DNA of 64,000 bases from NCBI GenBank assembly GCA_009844425.1, contig VYBN01000022.1:1-64000 (forward strand), in the 5' to 3' direction. The stretch's first letter is position 1; every line of letters starts with the position of its first letter. Position numbers and translations under genes: made by a program. This document shows, piece after piece, positions 8,169 through 16,711 of the stretch. Under the pieces are notes generated by a model. That model saw only the letters and a program-made list of their open reading frames with translations, was not told the origin of the DNA and made no database searches. The DNA is from Gammaproteobacteria bacterium (GTDB lineage: Bacteria > Pseudomonadota > Gammaproteobacteria > Steroidobacterales > Foliamicaceae).

Positions 8169-9250
8169 TGACGCTGCCGGCAATACTTCCAGTCCCGGAA
8201 ATCCACGAAAGATTGGGAACGATCTTCCCGGAAGGCACGGCGCACCGCAATTTTCTGATTCGCGAGATGGCCGCCAAGACGGTATTCACTATGCTGTACG
8301 TCGGGGCGGTACATGGAACCGAATGCTGGCTGCGCCCCGATCAGGTAACGCGAATGACCGATGATCAAGCCGCTTCAATAGGCGAAGAAGATCGCATTGC
8401 TTGGCGCGACGCATCGTTGCGGCCCACGAATGAGTCCATAGCTGGACGGTGGTACGCGGCCAATACACGAGAGCCGATTCGGGACGAAACTCTGCGCGAA
8501 GGACTGGTACGCACGGGTGCCGTTCAAGAACGAGGTGACTTGCCCACTACATCGCCCCGGCCACGATATGCGCTGGCACCTGAGTTCGCTGCCTTGTTCG
8601 ATCCAGCGTTGGAAGTAGAAGCGCTTCAAGCATCGATCGCTGCATGGCAAGAGACAAACCTGTCCGCGAGCGCGCTGGCGCGCATTGCGATATTGCGACG
8701 AGGCACCGTCGCCGCCGAGGAACGAGTGCTCGTGACATTTCCGAACGGAGAAACGCGGCACATGGAACCAGGCCCGAGTTCCGTCATATCCAAGGCCGTG
8801 GTGGAAGAATTCGCTCCTCGATTCCTTGAGCGCCCCGGCGTCATTCTGCTAAGCGAAAGCCGCAATAGAGTTGTGGCGCGCGATGACCAACTCGCGCAAG
8901 CAATCGGCCTGGAGATTCAGCCGGACCTGAATCTCCCCGATCTGATCCTGGTTGACCTAGGAACAGCTGAACCGTTGATTGTTTTCATAGAGGTTGTAGC
9001 CACAGCGGGGGCGATAAGTGAATCGCGCAGAGACGCACTAACGACGGTAGCTACGGATGCAGGATTCGCGGAACGCCAGTTAGCGTTTGTGACAGCGTAC
9101 GAGGACCGCAACTACCCAGCGTTCAGGAGTTCGATAAGCGAACTCGCGTGGCACTCCTTCGCTTGGTTCATGTCCGAACCCGATCACATTATCGTGCTGC
9201 ACCCAAGCACGAATGCTGCCAAGGCAAAGCTGTCAGAATTGATGGAGTAA
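8168..9250 (+). CDS. BsuBI/PstI-family type II restriction endonuclease
   Basis: A 360-aa protein whose C-terminal half matches the BsuBI/PstI restriction endonuclease family (PD-(D/E)xK fold). The catalytic region is PDLILVDLGTAEP (about 255-267) followed by IVFIEVVATAGAISESRRD (271-289), in which a Glu and a small residue replace the usual E-x-K spacing, as in this family. The N-terminal half (1-170) contains a winged-helix-like region with PTNESIAGRWYAANTREPIRDETLR, found in the N-terminal domain of these enzymes. It overlaps the methyltransferase gene by one base, so translation is coupled. Family members cleave CTGCAG. The exact specificity here is not readable from sequence. Confidence 0.82.
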   Translation: MTLPAILPVPEIHERLGTIFPEGTAHRNFLIREMAAKTVFTMLYVGAVHGTECWLRPDQVTRMTDDQAASIGEEDRIAWRDASLRPTNESIAGRWYAANTREPIRDETLREGLVRTGAVQERGDLPTTSPRPRYALAPEFAALFDPALEVEALQASIAAWQETNLSASALARIAILRRGTVAAEERVLVTFPNGETRHMEPGPSSVISKAVVEEFAPRFLERPGVILLSESRNRVVARDDQLAQAIGLEIQPDLNLPDLILVDLGTAEPLIVFIEVVATAGAISESRRDALTTVATDAGFAERQLAFVTAYEDRNYPAFRSSISELAWHSFAWFMSEPDHIIVLHPSTNAAKAKLSELME

Positions 9251-9557
9251 AAGGCTACCTGCGTAAGCAGTTTCAGGTCGAAATGGACAACTTTGGTCGC
9301 GGAGTCACGCGCGTGGAACCCGTCGCTGAGACCGGAGTAGAACCGGAGCTGCCGCTTAAGTTAAACGACTCCGAGTAAGCAGACTAAATGGCCCCAGCCG
9401 GGGACGTGCAAATCGTCGACACGATGCTGTGGACGGTGAGACGGGTGTAAGGCGAGCCGACACAGGCTACCAATAGAATAATGTGCCATAGTATAAATTC
9501 TATGGTATGCTTATTTTCTAAACTCGTCCTAATATTTAGGCGCACAAGGTAGGGCTG
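9251..9557 (+). other. Intergenic region between R-M pair and CBASS operon
   Basis: The first part (9251-9378) continues an open frame that ends ...VETGVEPELPLKLNDSE-like at 9378. It starts inside the endonuclease gene in another frame, and I see no start codon or homology, so it may be a degraded gene end. From about 9480 the sequence becomes AT-rich and carries two inverted repeats just upstream of the CD-NTase start; these are listed separately as the probable promoter/operator. Confidence 0.4.
9486..9540 (+). promoter_or_regulatory. Probable promoter/operator of the CBASS operon
   Basis: This AT-rich stretch contains CCATAG-N8-CTATGG (9486-9505) and CCTAATATTTAGG (9528-9540), two inverted repeats ending 17 nt before the ATG at 9558. 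They are the natural candidates for binding by the WYL-family regulator encoded at the end of the operon, since CapW-type repressors bind inverted repeats at CBASS promoters. No -35/-10 pair can be fixed with certainty. The placement is inference. Confidence 0.45.
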
Positions 9558-10502
9558 ATGGAATACACAAACAAGCAGCTTGAGAACCACGTCAATCGAA
9601 TAAAGCTGACGCAAGAGCAAAAGTCTTCGTACTCTCGACAGATTGACAATTTGAGGGAGAACGTAATCGAAGCTGTGAACTCGATGGAGAACACCCGCGT
9701 AATCAAGATCAAACGAGCGGGTTCCTGGAAAAAAGGTACGGCTTTGGCGCCGAAATCAGGCCGTCCACTTGATGTTGACTTGGTAATCTACATGGACGTA
9801 GAGGAAACTACGTCTTTCGACGCCGAGGAACTCCGAGACGAGATCATAAGGGTCCTTTGCAAAGCCTATCCAAACAAGAGCCGGTCTGACTTTACCGGTG
9901 GGCAAAAGACCATTGGAATAGTTTTTCGGGGATCAGGGCTTGAAGTCGACATTGTCCCTTTTATCCCCGAAAAGGGTAACACCACATACGGACGACAGCC
10001 TCGAAAGAGACTCAATTCCGGTGATTTCAAGACCAGCGTAGACAAACAACTCGCATTCTCAGTTGACCTGAAGAGCAAATACCGTATATACGCGCCCGTC
10101 GTTCGAGTACTAAAGGCGTGGAGAAATTACCAGGAATTAGAGCTTTCTTCGTTTGCGATCGAATTAGGCGTAGCCCACTTGGCGATAACAGGAGCCCTGA
10201 CGAGCACTTCGATATCGGCTGGATTGGTCGCCTTCTTTGAACTTTTCGGTAACGGTAACCCTATACAGATTTTCTTTCCCGGGGCCATTGGAATAAAACC
10301 AAGTGCCAATCCCTGGATAGCAGATCCAACCAACAACCAAAATAATACTCTCAGGTTGGACCAAGCAGAATGGCAAGAGGTACTAACAGCTGCGGAAGTT
10401 GGTTTCGAAACCATTTCTTATGCAAGAGTGGTACGCGAGAGAGGCAAAACGCTAGCGCTTTGGCAAGAGGTGTTCGGGCCTAGCTTTAGAGTCACCGAGT
10501 AA
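9558..10502 (+). CDS. CD-NTase (cGAS/DncV-like nucleotidyltransferase) of a CBASS operon
   Basis: A 314-aa CD-NTase, the sensor-synthase that makes a cyclic oligonucleotide second messenger upon phage infection. The nucleotidyltransferase core is clear: GS motif at AGSWKKGTAL (G55, S56), two metal-binding aspartates in LDVDLVIYM (D72, D74), and the third acidic residue in LEVDIVPF (D131). The C-terminal helical domain follows (about 165-314). The nucleotide specificity and clade cannot be assigned by eye. Downstream HORMA and TRIP13-like genes show that its activity is probably gated by the HORMA-TRIP13 switch. The AT-rich composition differs from the backbone. Confidence 0.9.
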   Translation: MEYTNKQLENHVNRIKLTQEQKSSYSRQIDNLRENVIEAVNSMENTRVIKIKRAGSWKKGTALAPKSGRPLDVDLVIYMDVEETTSFDAEELRDEIIRVLCKAYPNKSRSDFTGGQKTIGIVFRGSGLEVDIVPFIPEKGNTTYGRQPRKRLNSGDFKTSVDKQLAFSVDLKSKYRIYAPVVRVLKAWRNYQELELSSFAIELGVAHLAITGALTSTSISAGLVAFFELFGNGNPIQIFFPGAIGIKPSANPWIADPTNNQNNTLRLDQAEWQEVLTAAEVGFETISYARVVRERGKTLALWQEVFGPSFRVTE

Positions 10503-10507
10503 TAGAT

Positions 10508-10990
10508 GTGATTACAACAACACGAACATATACCAGGACGGACATTAGGATTGCGTTCGAGATGTTCGCCGCGGACCTCAACATGCTTGCGTTCCGAACA
10601 CAAGCAATGGAACTGAATCGCGCTTCGGACTGTGCTGCTGATGTTTGTCTTATGGCCCAAGAAGATTGCTTGACTGCGGTTCACATCCAATTGCTTGATG
10701 CCAACGACAAACTAGTAAGGGCGCACAGGTACTCGGTGGAACAAGGGATTTGGTCGGAATCGCAACGCCCAGGAGAGAACAAGTGGCCACGATTGCCAGA
10801 CGGATTACTTACAGTAATTGTTAAGCCCTCAGACGGCGCAAAGCTAGGCAGACTGAAGAAATCTGGAAGATTGCGCCTTCAATGGACAAATTCTAGTCTG
10901 TCGACTGACTACGCAGGCATGCGAATCGATGGCAGCAGACTGTATTCCAGTAACACATACGGATTGCGGCGCCAGTCGTTCATCAACTGA
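10508..10990 (+). CDS. CBASS HORMA-domain protein (Cap7-like)
   Basis: A 160-aa protein in the position occupied by HORMA proteins in type III CBASS. It starts at GTG, 5 nt after the CD-NTase stop (an ATG just upstream is followed at once by TGA). Features consistent with bacterial HORMA domains are the N-terminal helix TRTDIRIAFEMFAADLNM, a central beta hairpin (AVHIQLLD...RAHRYSV) and a C-terminal segment with GSRLYSSNTYGLRR that could form the safety-belt/closure region. In described systems HORMA binds a closure peptide and activates the CD-NTase. I identify it from family layout plus its TRIP13 neighbour, not from a strict motif. Confidence 0.75.
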   Translation: MITTTRTYTRTDIRIAFEMFAADLNMLAFRTQAMELNRASDCAADVCLMAQEDCLTAVHIQLLDANDKLVRAHRYSVEQGIWSESQRPGENKWPRLPDGLLTVIVKPSDGAKLGRLKKSGRLRLQWTNSSLSTDYAGMRIDGSRLYSSNTYGLRRQSFIN

Positions 10991-11002
10991 AGGAAAAACG
11001 CG

Positions 11003-11893
11003 ATGTCTCAGAATACCCTTGACGCACAGATTGAGCTTCCCTCCGCAAACATCGAATCGGTCTGCAGAACGCTCATCGGCTTTGAGCAACGCTATCAAAC
11101 GATTAAGAAACACTTGCTCGTCGCATTGCTTCCTGAAAAAGTTGAGGAGTGGAGCAAGAGATTCCATAGTCAGGTCATACCACTGTGCGATGTAATTCGT
11201 CAAAGGCATCCGCTATTCCTGTTTAGTGGTGATGTTGGAACCGGGAAGACCGTCACTGCCGAGTGCGTAGCGAACCGGTTCACCAGCGAAATGGACAAGG
11301 AGGGCTTCCTTTTGAAGCTCAGCACGCGGGTGAGAGGACGCGGCCTGCACGGAGAAATGAGCCAGCTAATTCAGGAAGCGTTTGAGAACCTCAAAATTCA
11401 AGCAGGCAAGAAGCGTCTGTCCTATCTATTGATCGACGAGGCGGATTCTATTGCAACTCTTCGAACTACTGAGCAAATGCACCAGGAAGAAAAGGCCTCG
11501 GTAAATACTCTGATCCAAAAGATTGACAATATACGTGAGTTGGGTGGTCGGGCCGTGATTTTTTTGTGCACCAACCGACCCGACGTGATAGATCAAGCAA
11601 TTGTTCGGCGGTCGGCCTTAACGGTTCAATTTGACCGTCCAACTAAAAAAGAATGTTTGGACTTGCTCGTTCACGACCTACGCGGGACAGGATTGTCGGA
11701 GCACGAATTAGAACGCCTTGCTTCGATGACCTCATCGGGAGGCTTTCACGGAGATTGTGGTTACACGTTTTCGGACCTTCGCCTGAGGCTCCTTCCCGAG
11801 GCACTTGTTAGATCCTTTCCCACCGAGTCATTAACTTTTGACGTTCTGGCGGATGCGATACGGGTTACACCGCCCAGCCCTAGGCTGAATTAA
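11003..11893 (+). CDS. TRIP13/Pch2-like AAA+ ATPase (Cap6-like) of CBASS
   Basis: A 296-aa AAA+ remodeller with Walker A SGDVGTGKT (75-83), a pore-loop-like stretch STRVRGRGLHGEMS (107-120), Walker B YLLIDEAD (141-148), sensor 1 at FLCTNRPD (N191) and arginine residues at VRRS (202-203). The size and the RGRGLHGE region are those of TRIP13/Pch2-type bacterial proteins. In type III CBASS this ATPase disassembles the active HORMA:CD-NTase complex and holds the system off until phage proteins accumulate. It lies 12 nt after the HORMA gene and 1 nt before the effector gene, in one operon. Confidence 0.88.
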   Translation: MSQNTLDAQIELPSANIESVCRTLIGFEQRYQTIKKHLLVALLPEKVEEWSKRFHSQVIPLCDVIRQRHPLFLFSGDVGTGKTVTAECVANRFTSEMDKEGFLLKLSTRVRGRGLHGEMSQLIQEAFENLKIQAGKKRLSYLLIDEADSIATLRTTEQMHQEEKASVNTLIQKIDNIRELGGRAVIFLCTNRPDVIDQAIVRRSALTVQFDRPTKKECLDLLVHDLRGTGLSEHELERLASMTSSGGFHGDCGYTFSDLRLRLLPEALVRSFPTESLTFDVLADAIRVTPPSPRLN

Positions 11894-11894
11894 A

Positions 11895-12479
11895 GTGAGT
11901 GGTGTCGAAAATACAACGGATCAGGAAATCCTTAGAAAACTAAAAAGAAAGGCGGAACTTTGTCGATTTTGCCACTCGGAGATGAGAAGTAGATACGCAG
12001 TATTTCGTAATCTTAAGGAATTTTCGATTACTGTATTGTCTTTGCTGATTGCCGCTTTGTCTGGACTTTATTATCGAAATATTCTCGCCAACGAATATGT
12101 GCTTGCCGCGATCTTCCTAATTCCCCTCTCGGTGGCTCTAATTCAGGCGCTGGACCAAGCAGTTTTTCATTGGACAACCAAGGTTGCCCTCCACGAAGCT
12201 TCCGTGTCCATATGGGGCAACTGGATAAGAGAGGCTGATTTTTTCGAACACAACTTTAGTAAACATTCAAAATCTGAAGCAAATCGGAAACTTCTGGGCG
12301 TCGAGATCGGATATCGCAACTGCATGGATAGTACTGGACAAATCCCTAATCGTTTGTTTCTAAAGTACAAGCGCGACTTTCGGCGTCATTTGCTTAAATC
12401 TCAGTCTATAGACGAGATGCAACTTAGCGATCTTCGCTTTTGGAAACGTGTATGGCGGGAAAGGAAGAACAAACAGTAG
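11895..12479 (+). CDS. Two-TM SLATT-domain CBASS effector
   Basis: A 194-aa membrane protein with an N-terminal charged helix (10-40), two adjacent transmembrane helices (about 43-60 and 68-87), and a long C-terminal helical cytoplasmic region. This is the architecture of SLATT (SMODS- and SLOG-associating 2TM) effectors, thought to form pores or otherwise disrupt the inner membrane when they sense the CD-NTase product. It starts at GTG, with one base between the ATPase stop and the start. The ligand-binding region is not identifiable by eye, so which cyclic nucleotide opens it is unknown. Its last 28-40 nt overlap the regulator gene. Confidence 0.75.
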   Translation: MSGVENTTDQEILRKLKRKAELCRFCHSEMRSRYAVFRNLKEFSITVLSLLIAALSGLYYRNILANEYVLAAIFLIPLSVALIQALDQAVFHWTTKVALHEASVSIWGNWIREADFFEHNFSKHSKSEANRKLLGVEIGYRNCMDSTGQIPNRLFLKYKRDFRRHLLKSQSIDEMQLSDLRFWKRVWRERKNKQ

Positions 12480-13291
12480 CGCGGGTAGAGCGGCTCAGAT
12501 TCATAGAATTACTGCTTTACTTTGGTGGGTCCGTCAATCGTGAAGACCTGACCAATCGTTTTGGCATATCCAAGGCTTCGGCCTCCAATTTGCTTTCCGC
12601 ATACGGACAGCTGGCACCACATAATTTGACCTACAACGTCCGTAAAAAGCGCTATGAGATCGCGTCCACCTTCAAAGCCGTTTTTAGTGGCCGCCTGCCT
12701 ACGGACCGAGTTCCGATATATACCATTCCTAAGCTCTATGAACCAACTAGTGACCAAGAAGTAGAAAAGATTGCGCTGATATCAAGAGCAATACAAGCCG
12801 AAAGACCGCTTTCGATAGTCTATTCCTCCGCGTCAAGCGGACGAACCAAGAGGGAGATTGTTCCGGTTGCTCTCGGGGACAATTTGCTTAGGTGGCATTT
12901 GCGAGCGTTCGATAGAAAACGTCAACGGTTTTCGGACTTTGTTCTCCATAGGATTGCAGATGTGATGGAGCTTGACGATGACTCGATTCATCCATATGAG
13001 CATCCCAACAGAGATACGCAATGGCATGCAATCGTCGAACTTAAGCTGCGTTTCCATTCCGAAAATTTGGAAGATGCCTCTTCGTTTGCTACTGATGGCG
13101 CGATAATCAGCATCAAGTTACGAGCTGCGATGGCAGGTTATTTTCTTCAACTTTGGAACGTAGATTGTTCAGAACAAGGGCAGCTAAAGGGGAGGCAGTA
13201 TCAATACTTACTGGAGAACTTGGCGGAAATCTCCGAGGTTGCGGATTTGACTCTCGCTCCCGGCTATTCGGCGTCAAACCAAGCCATCTAA
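12452..13291 (+). CDS. WYL-domain transcriptional regulator (CapW-like)
   Basis: A regulator of about 279 aa with an N-terminal winged helix-turn-helix ([15 protein letters not shown] recognition region), a central WYL domain ([20 protein letters not shown] through HRIADVMEL) and a C-terminal WCX-like extension. CapW proteins of this build repress CBASS operons and release DNA on infection or DNA damage. Capture at the end of the operon, overlapping the effector gene by 28 nt, is unusual because CapW genes are more often upstream. Two Met starts are possible (12440 and 12452). I chose 12452 for the shorter overlap and because the fold starts soon after. Likely target: inverted repeats at 9486-9540. 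Confidence 0.75.
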   Translation: MAGKEEQTVARVERLRFIELLLYFGGSVNREDLTNRFGISKASASNLLSAYGQLAPHNLTYNVRKKRYEIASTFKAVFSGRLPTDRVPIYTIPKLYEPTSDQEVEKIALISRAIQAERPLSIVYSSASSGRTKREIVPVALGDNLLRWHLRAFDRKRQRFSDFVLHRIADVMELDDDSIHPYEHPNRDTQWHAIVELKLRFHSENLEDASSFATDGAIISIKLRAAMAGYFLQLWNVDCSEQGQLKGRQYQYLLENLAEISEVADLTLAPGYSASNQAI

Positions 13292-13395
13292 CGACAACCA
13301 CTGGCCCATTGCGGCGGCCTTGCCGCATTCCCACGTGTACACCCAACTCTCCTTTGCATGCGCTCGCCGGTTCGGCCAGCTCGCGTGTGTGGAAT

Positions 13396-13472
<77 letters not shown>

Positions 13473-14059
13473 GCCGTTGCCTATCGCTCATGGAGATTAT
13501 GCCGCAACGCCCGTCGAAGACAGTGACTTTAGTTTCGTGTATCGTTGCCCGCAATTTGAAATGAGGGCTGTTGCGGCGGCGCAGGAAATCAAGGGAAAGA
13601 TGCAAGTTTCTCCGGCACTGCGCACGCCGAAGCCGCGCACAGGACCAATCTGTAGTAACGAGGCAAAACCCTGTGGATTGATGATCGAGGATTGCGGCCA
13701 CCAGAAGGATAAAGACTTTACTTCGGCGCCGGTTACCTCCGCGTGGCGAATGACTTCGGTAATGTGCCCAAAAGATCGCAAGAACGACGTAGGGTGGGGC
13801 AGTAACGCTGCCTATTGAATGCGTGTGTTCTACGCAGAAAAAGCGAATTGTTTTCGGGTGACCAGGAGGCGTAGATGTCACGCGAAGTCCCTTGAGCATC
13901 AGATGCCTTGGTCAAACTGGATGGCGCTGAGGCCTACGAGAATACCCGCTTCCTGAAGATGCACTCCGAGCGGACAACTACAGCAATTTGAGCCGATACT
14001 CTGATGTTAGAAAAGAAGATACTCAAACCCGTGGCTGAATTTCTCCGAGATTCGGGCCA
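13473..14059. other. Gene-poor region between tRNA-Arg and the DUF262 gene
   Basis: Nearly 590 nt without a gene I can support. Short open frames occur on both strands (for example 13477-13818 plus, 13497-13781 minus), but none has a recognisable motif or good start, and they overlap each other. A 30-codon plus-strand stretch, 13902-13991, reads like a protein C-terminus (DALVKLDGAEAYENTRFLK) and could be the remnant of a lost gene. The last 20 nt precede the ATG of the DUF262 gene without a clear ribosome-binding site. Confidence 0.4.
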
Positions 14060-16303
14060 ATGAAAGATGCCCAGAAGCCCGCCGATGTCAAGCTGATGAC
14101 GCTTGTGGGGCACCTTCGTGAGGGCCGCTACGTCATCCCGGACTTTCAGCGAGAGTTCGAATGGGAGCCATGGGACATTCGCGACCTTGTGCGGTCGATT
14201 TTTCTTGACTACTACATAGGCAGCCTACTTCTCTGGAAAAGCAAACCCGAGAGTTTTGACGCGCTGGCCTGCGAACCGATCTACGGGCACCAGGGCCATG
14301 ACCGCGATCCGGTACATATCGTCTTGGACGGCCAACAGCGGCTTACTGCTATGCACTATGTGTTCACTGCTCCAGAAAAGCCGCTCCCGAACCGGTCGAA
14401 TCGCTTCCTCTACTTCATTCGAGTCGATAAGTTCATGGCGGGGGCCTACGATGTGGCGTTTGAATACGATTGGACTCAGCGGGGTGTCAACCTTCTGGCC
14501 AACCAGACAGCGCAGTTCGAGAATCACATGTTTCCCGTCTCGATTGTCGGTCAGGGCCACTTCGGGCTTCCGAACTGGGTTCAAGAATACGAGAAGCACT
14601 GGAGCGCCAAGAAAAAGGCCGCAACAGACGCTGGCGACGATGCCAACGTGCACGAGGCGACTCGCCGGACAGAAGATGCGCAGGCTTTCGGGGACCATGT
14701 CATGGTCCTATTTGAGCAATATAAGATTGCCTACATCGAACTCGATCGCGACTTGGCGATCGACAAAGTCTGCGACATCTTTACGCAAATCAACAGTCGC
14801 GGGTCCAGGCTCGACATCTTCGATCTGATCAACGCGCTTTTGAGGCCCAAGGGCCTTCAACTCAAGCATCTCTGGCGCGACGCGGCCCCACGGCTTGATT
14901 TCGTCGACACCAAGCGTATGAATGTGTATCTGCTACAAGTAATGTCCATTCTGCGCCAAGCCTACTGCTCACCCAAGTACCTCTATTTCCTGCTACCCAA
15001 TCAAGAGAGGCAAGTGCGCGATGCGGATGGTTCACTGCGGAACGAAGTTCTGGTCCCGGACATCGATGACTTTTTTCTACGCTGGAATGAGGCCGTTGAC
15101 GCGGTTGAAAGCGCGATCAAACTACTGCGCCATCCGCAAGAATTCGGCGCTATCTCGGCGCAATATCTACCCTACGTTTCGATCCTTCCGGCGTTCTCTG
15201 CGCTACAGGCGGTCATACGCACACTCCCTGCTCCGCGTCAGCTTGATGCTGGCCGAAAACTTCGCCACTGGTACTGGGCCAGCGTCTTCACCAACCGCTA
15301 CTCGGGATCGGTGGAATCCACGAGCGCTCGCGACTATCTCGATGTGAAGGCTTGGTTCGACGATAATGCTGCGAAACCGGGCCTGATCTCCGAATTTCGG
15401 GCACGTTTCAAGAACTTGGATTTGTACCGCGAGACTAAGCGCGGCACCTCAGTCTACAATGGCATCTTCAACCTTTTGGTCCTAAACGGTGCCCGCGATT
15501 GGGTTACGGGCAACGTTCCGGAACACGGTGATCTCGACGACCACCACATCGTTCCGAGGAGTTGGGGCAAAGCCAACGACCTCAGTGGCGATATCGACAC
15601 TATCCTGAACCGATCCCCGCTCTCCGCCGACACCAACCGTAATGTAATCCGTGAGCGCCTGCCGAACCAGTACATTCCGGAGCTAATTGAGGAAAGCGGG
15701 GAGACCCGGGTTCGTGCCATTTTGGAATCCCACTTTGTTACACCGGAGGCGTTCGAAATACTATTGCGCGACCCGTTCACGACGCAAGACTTCAAGGACT
15801 TTGTTGCCGAGCGGCAGCGCACATTTGTAGACGCGATCGAATACCTGCTCGTGAAAGAGCGGTTGGATCTTCCGGTTCCACTTCGCGAACTGGACGCACG
15901 AATCGAGGCGGTCGAATTGGCCCTGCGCAACCGAATTGACGTGGCGCTGGCTCATGACTCGGAAAGACTACCGCCCCATGTGCAGCAGAAAACCAAGGAG
16001 CGATTGCAGGCTGCCGCGAGAAAGAACGCCGCACTCGACCGCGAACGCTACGAGACGCTCGCTGGCATACTGGAGTATGCCGATTTACGCGATATTCAAG
16101 ACACGATCATGAACAAGACGCTCTGGAAGCGCTTTGAGTCGTGTTTCGTCAACAAGGAAACGCTCGGGAAGTACTTCGACCAACTCGCAGATCTTCGTAA
16201 CGCCATCCGCCATAGTCGCAGTGTTAACGAGATCACGCGAATGGAAGGTGAAGCGGCGATCCTTTGGTTTGAGAAGGTGAACGAAAATGATTCGCCATCA
16301 TGA
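14060..16303 (+). CDS. GmrSD-like DUF262/HNH protein with C-terminal HEPN-like domain
   Basis: A 747-aa protein built like type IV restriction enzyme GmrSD. The N-terminal DUF262 (ParB-like NTPase) domain has the VIPDFQREFEWEPWDIRDLV motif and HIVLDGQQRLTAMHYVF (about 92-108). A middle HNH nuclease motif, LDDHHIVPRSWG, lies near residues 491-502. An extra helical C-terminus of about 130 residues ends with LRNAIRHSR, where R713-H718 fits the RNxxxH motif of HEPN ribonucleases. Such proteins restrict phage DNA with modified bases; the HEPN-like tail suggests an added RNase or binding role, which is inference. It stands alone, without an accompanying methyltransferase. Confidence 0.8.
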   Translation: MKDAQKPADVKLMTLVGHLREGRYVIPDFQREFEWEPWDIRDLVRSIFLDYYIGSLLLWKSKPESFDALACEPIYGHQGHDRDPVHIVLDGQQRLTAMHYVFTAPEKPLPNRSNRFLYFIRVDKFMAGAYDVAFEYDWTQRGVNLLANQTAQFENHMFPVSIVGQGHFGLPNWVQEYEKHWSAKKKAATDAGDDANVHEATRRTEDAQAFGDHVMVLFEQYKIAYIELDRDLAIDKVCDIFTQINSRGSRLDIFDLINALLRPKGLQLKHLWRDAAPRLDFVDTKRMNVYLLQVMSILRQAYCSPKYLYFLLPNQERQVRDADGSLRNEVLVPDIDDFFLRWNEAVDAVESAIKLLRHPQEFGAISAQYLPYVSILPAFSALQAVIRTLPAPRQLDAGRKLRHWYWASVFTNRYSGSVESTSARDYLDVKAWFDDNAAKPGLISEFRARFKNLDLYRETKRGTSVYNGIFNLLVLNGARDWVTGNVPEHGDLDDHHIVPRSWGKANDLSGDIDTILNRSPLSADTNRNVIRERLPNQYIPELIEESGETRVRAILESHFVTPEAFEILLRDPFTTQDFKDFVAERQRTFVDAIEYLLVKERLDLPVPLRELDARIEAVELALRNRIDVALAHDSERLPPHVQQKTKERLQAAARKNAALDRERYETLAGILEYADLRDIQDTIMNKTLWKRFESCFVNKETLGKYFDQLADLRNAIRHSRSVNEITRMEGEAAILWFEKVNENDSPS

Positions 16304-16711
16304 GCCTTACGTCTTGACAAAATAATCGGGCATCGACTGGCTGGGTGTCTGTGCTTTGGCGTGTGCGTAAGTTGGGATCACTATTATGAAAAAAAGGCAG
16401 TCGAACGGATGATCAGCGCGAAAACCACTCTCTGGGGCGATTGGTAACGATTAAATGACTAAATTGTAAGTTCGACTCTCCCGAATATATCCTTCCGACG
16501 CCCCGCACCTGGGCGGAAACTACAGGACTCGAAGTATCGAGGGCGGGACGCCCTCTTCCCCGGGACGTCCTCGCTATCGGTTAGTGCTTGCCGGGGTTCA
16601 ACTCCACGCCGCGGCGCTCGTAGTGCACGTAGGCGAGCAGCCCGATCATCTTCTCGTCGGCGGTGGACGCGGCCGGCGTCTTAGTTTCTCCCGCCGCCAG
16701 CCGCGTTCGCG
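16304..16711. other. Intergenic region with palindromic element and a minus-strand gene remnant
   Basis: It contains one copy of the dispersed palindromic element (16539-16574). On the minus strand, an open frame ending with a stop at 16581 encodes ...DEKMIGLLAYVHYERRG..., which looks like the natural C-terminus of a membrane protein. Its upstream part runs into the GNAT gene in another frame and has no plausible start, so it may be a truncated leftover. The part next to the DUF262 gene (16304-16500) shows nothing I recognise. Confidence 0.4.
16539..16574. repeat. Dispersed palindromic element, partial copy
   Basis: The core GAGGGCGGGACGCCCTC (16539-16555) is shared with copies at 23291-23344 and 27266-27320. 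It is followed by CGGGACGTCCTCGC, the variant core seen at 58504-58524. It is intergenic, and only part of the 54-bp form is present. Confidence 0.7.

Noticed and set aside
13477-13818. 113-codon plus-strand open frame next to tRNA-Arg
   Set aside because: No homology or ribosome-binding site is evident and it overlaps opposite-strand frames; evidence is too weak to call a gene.
16440-16500. T-arm-like sequence (GTTCGACTCTCCC) suggesting a tRNA or tmRNA end
   Set aside because: No acceptor pairing, D arm or anticodon arm could be built around it.
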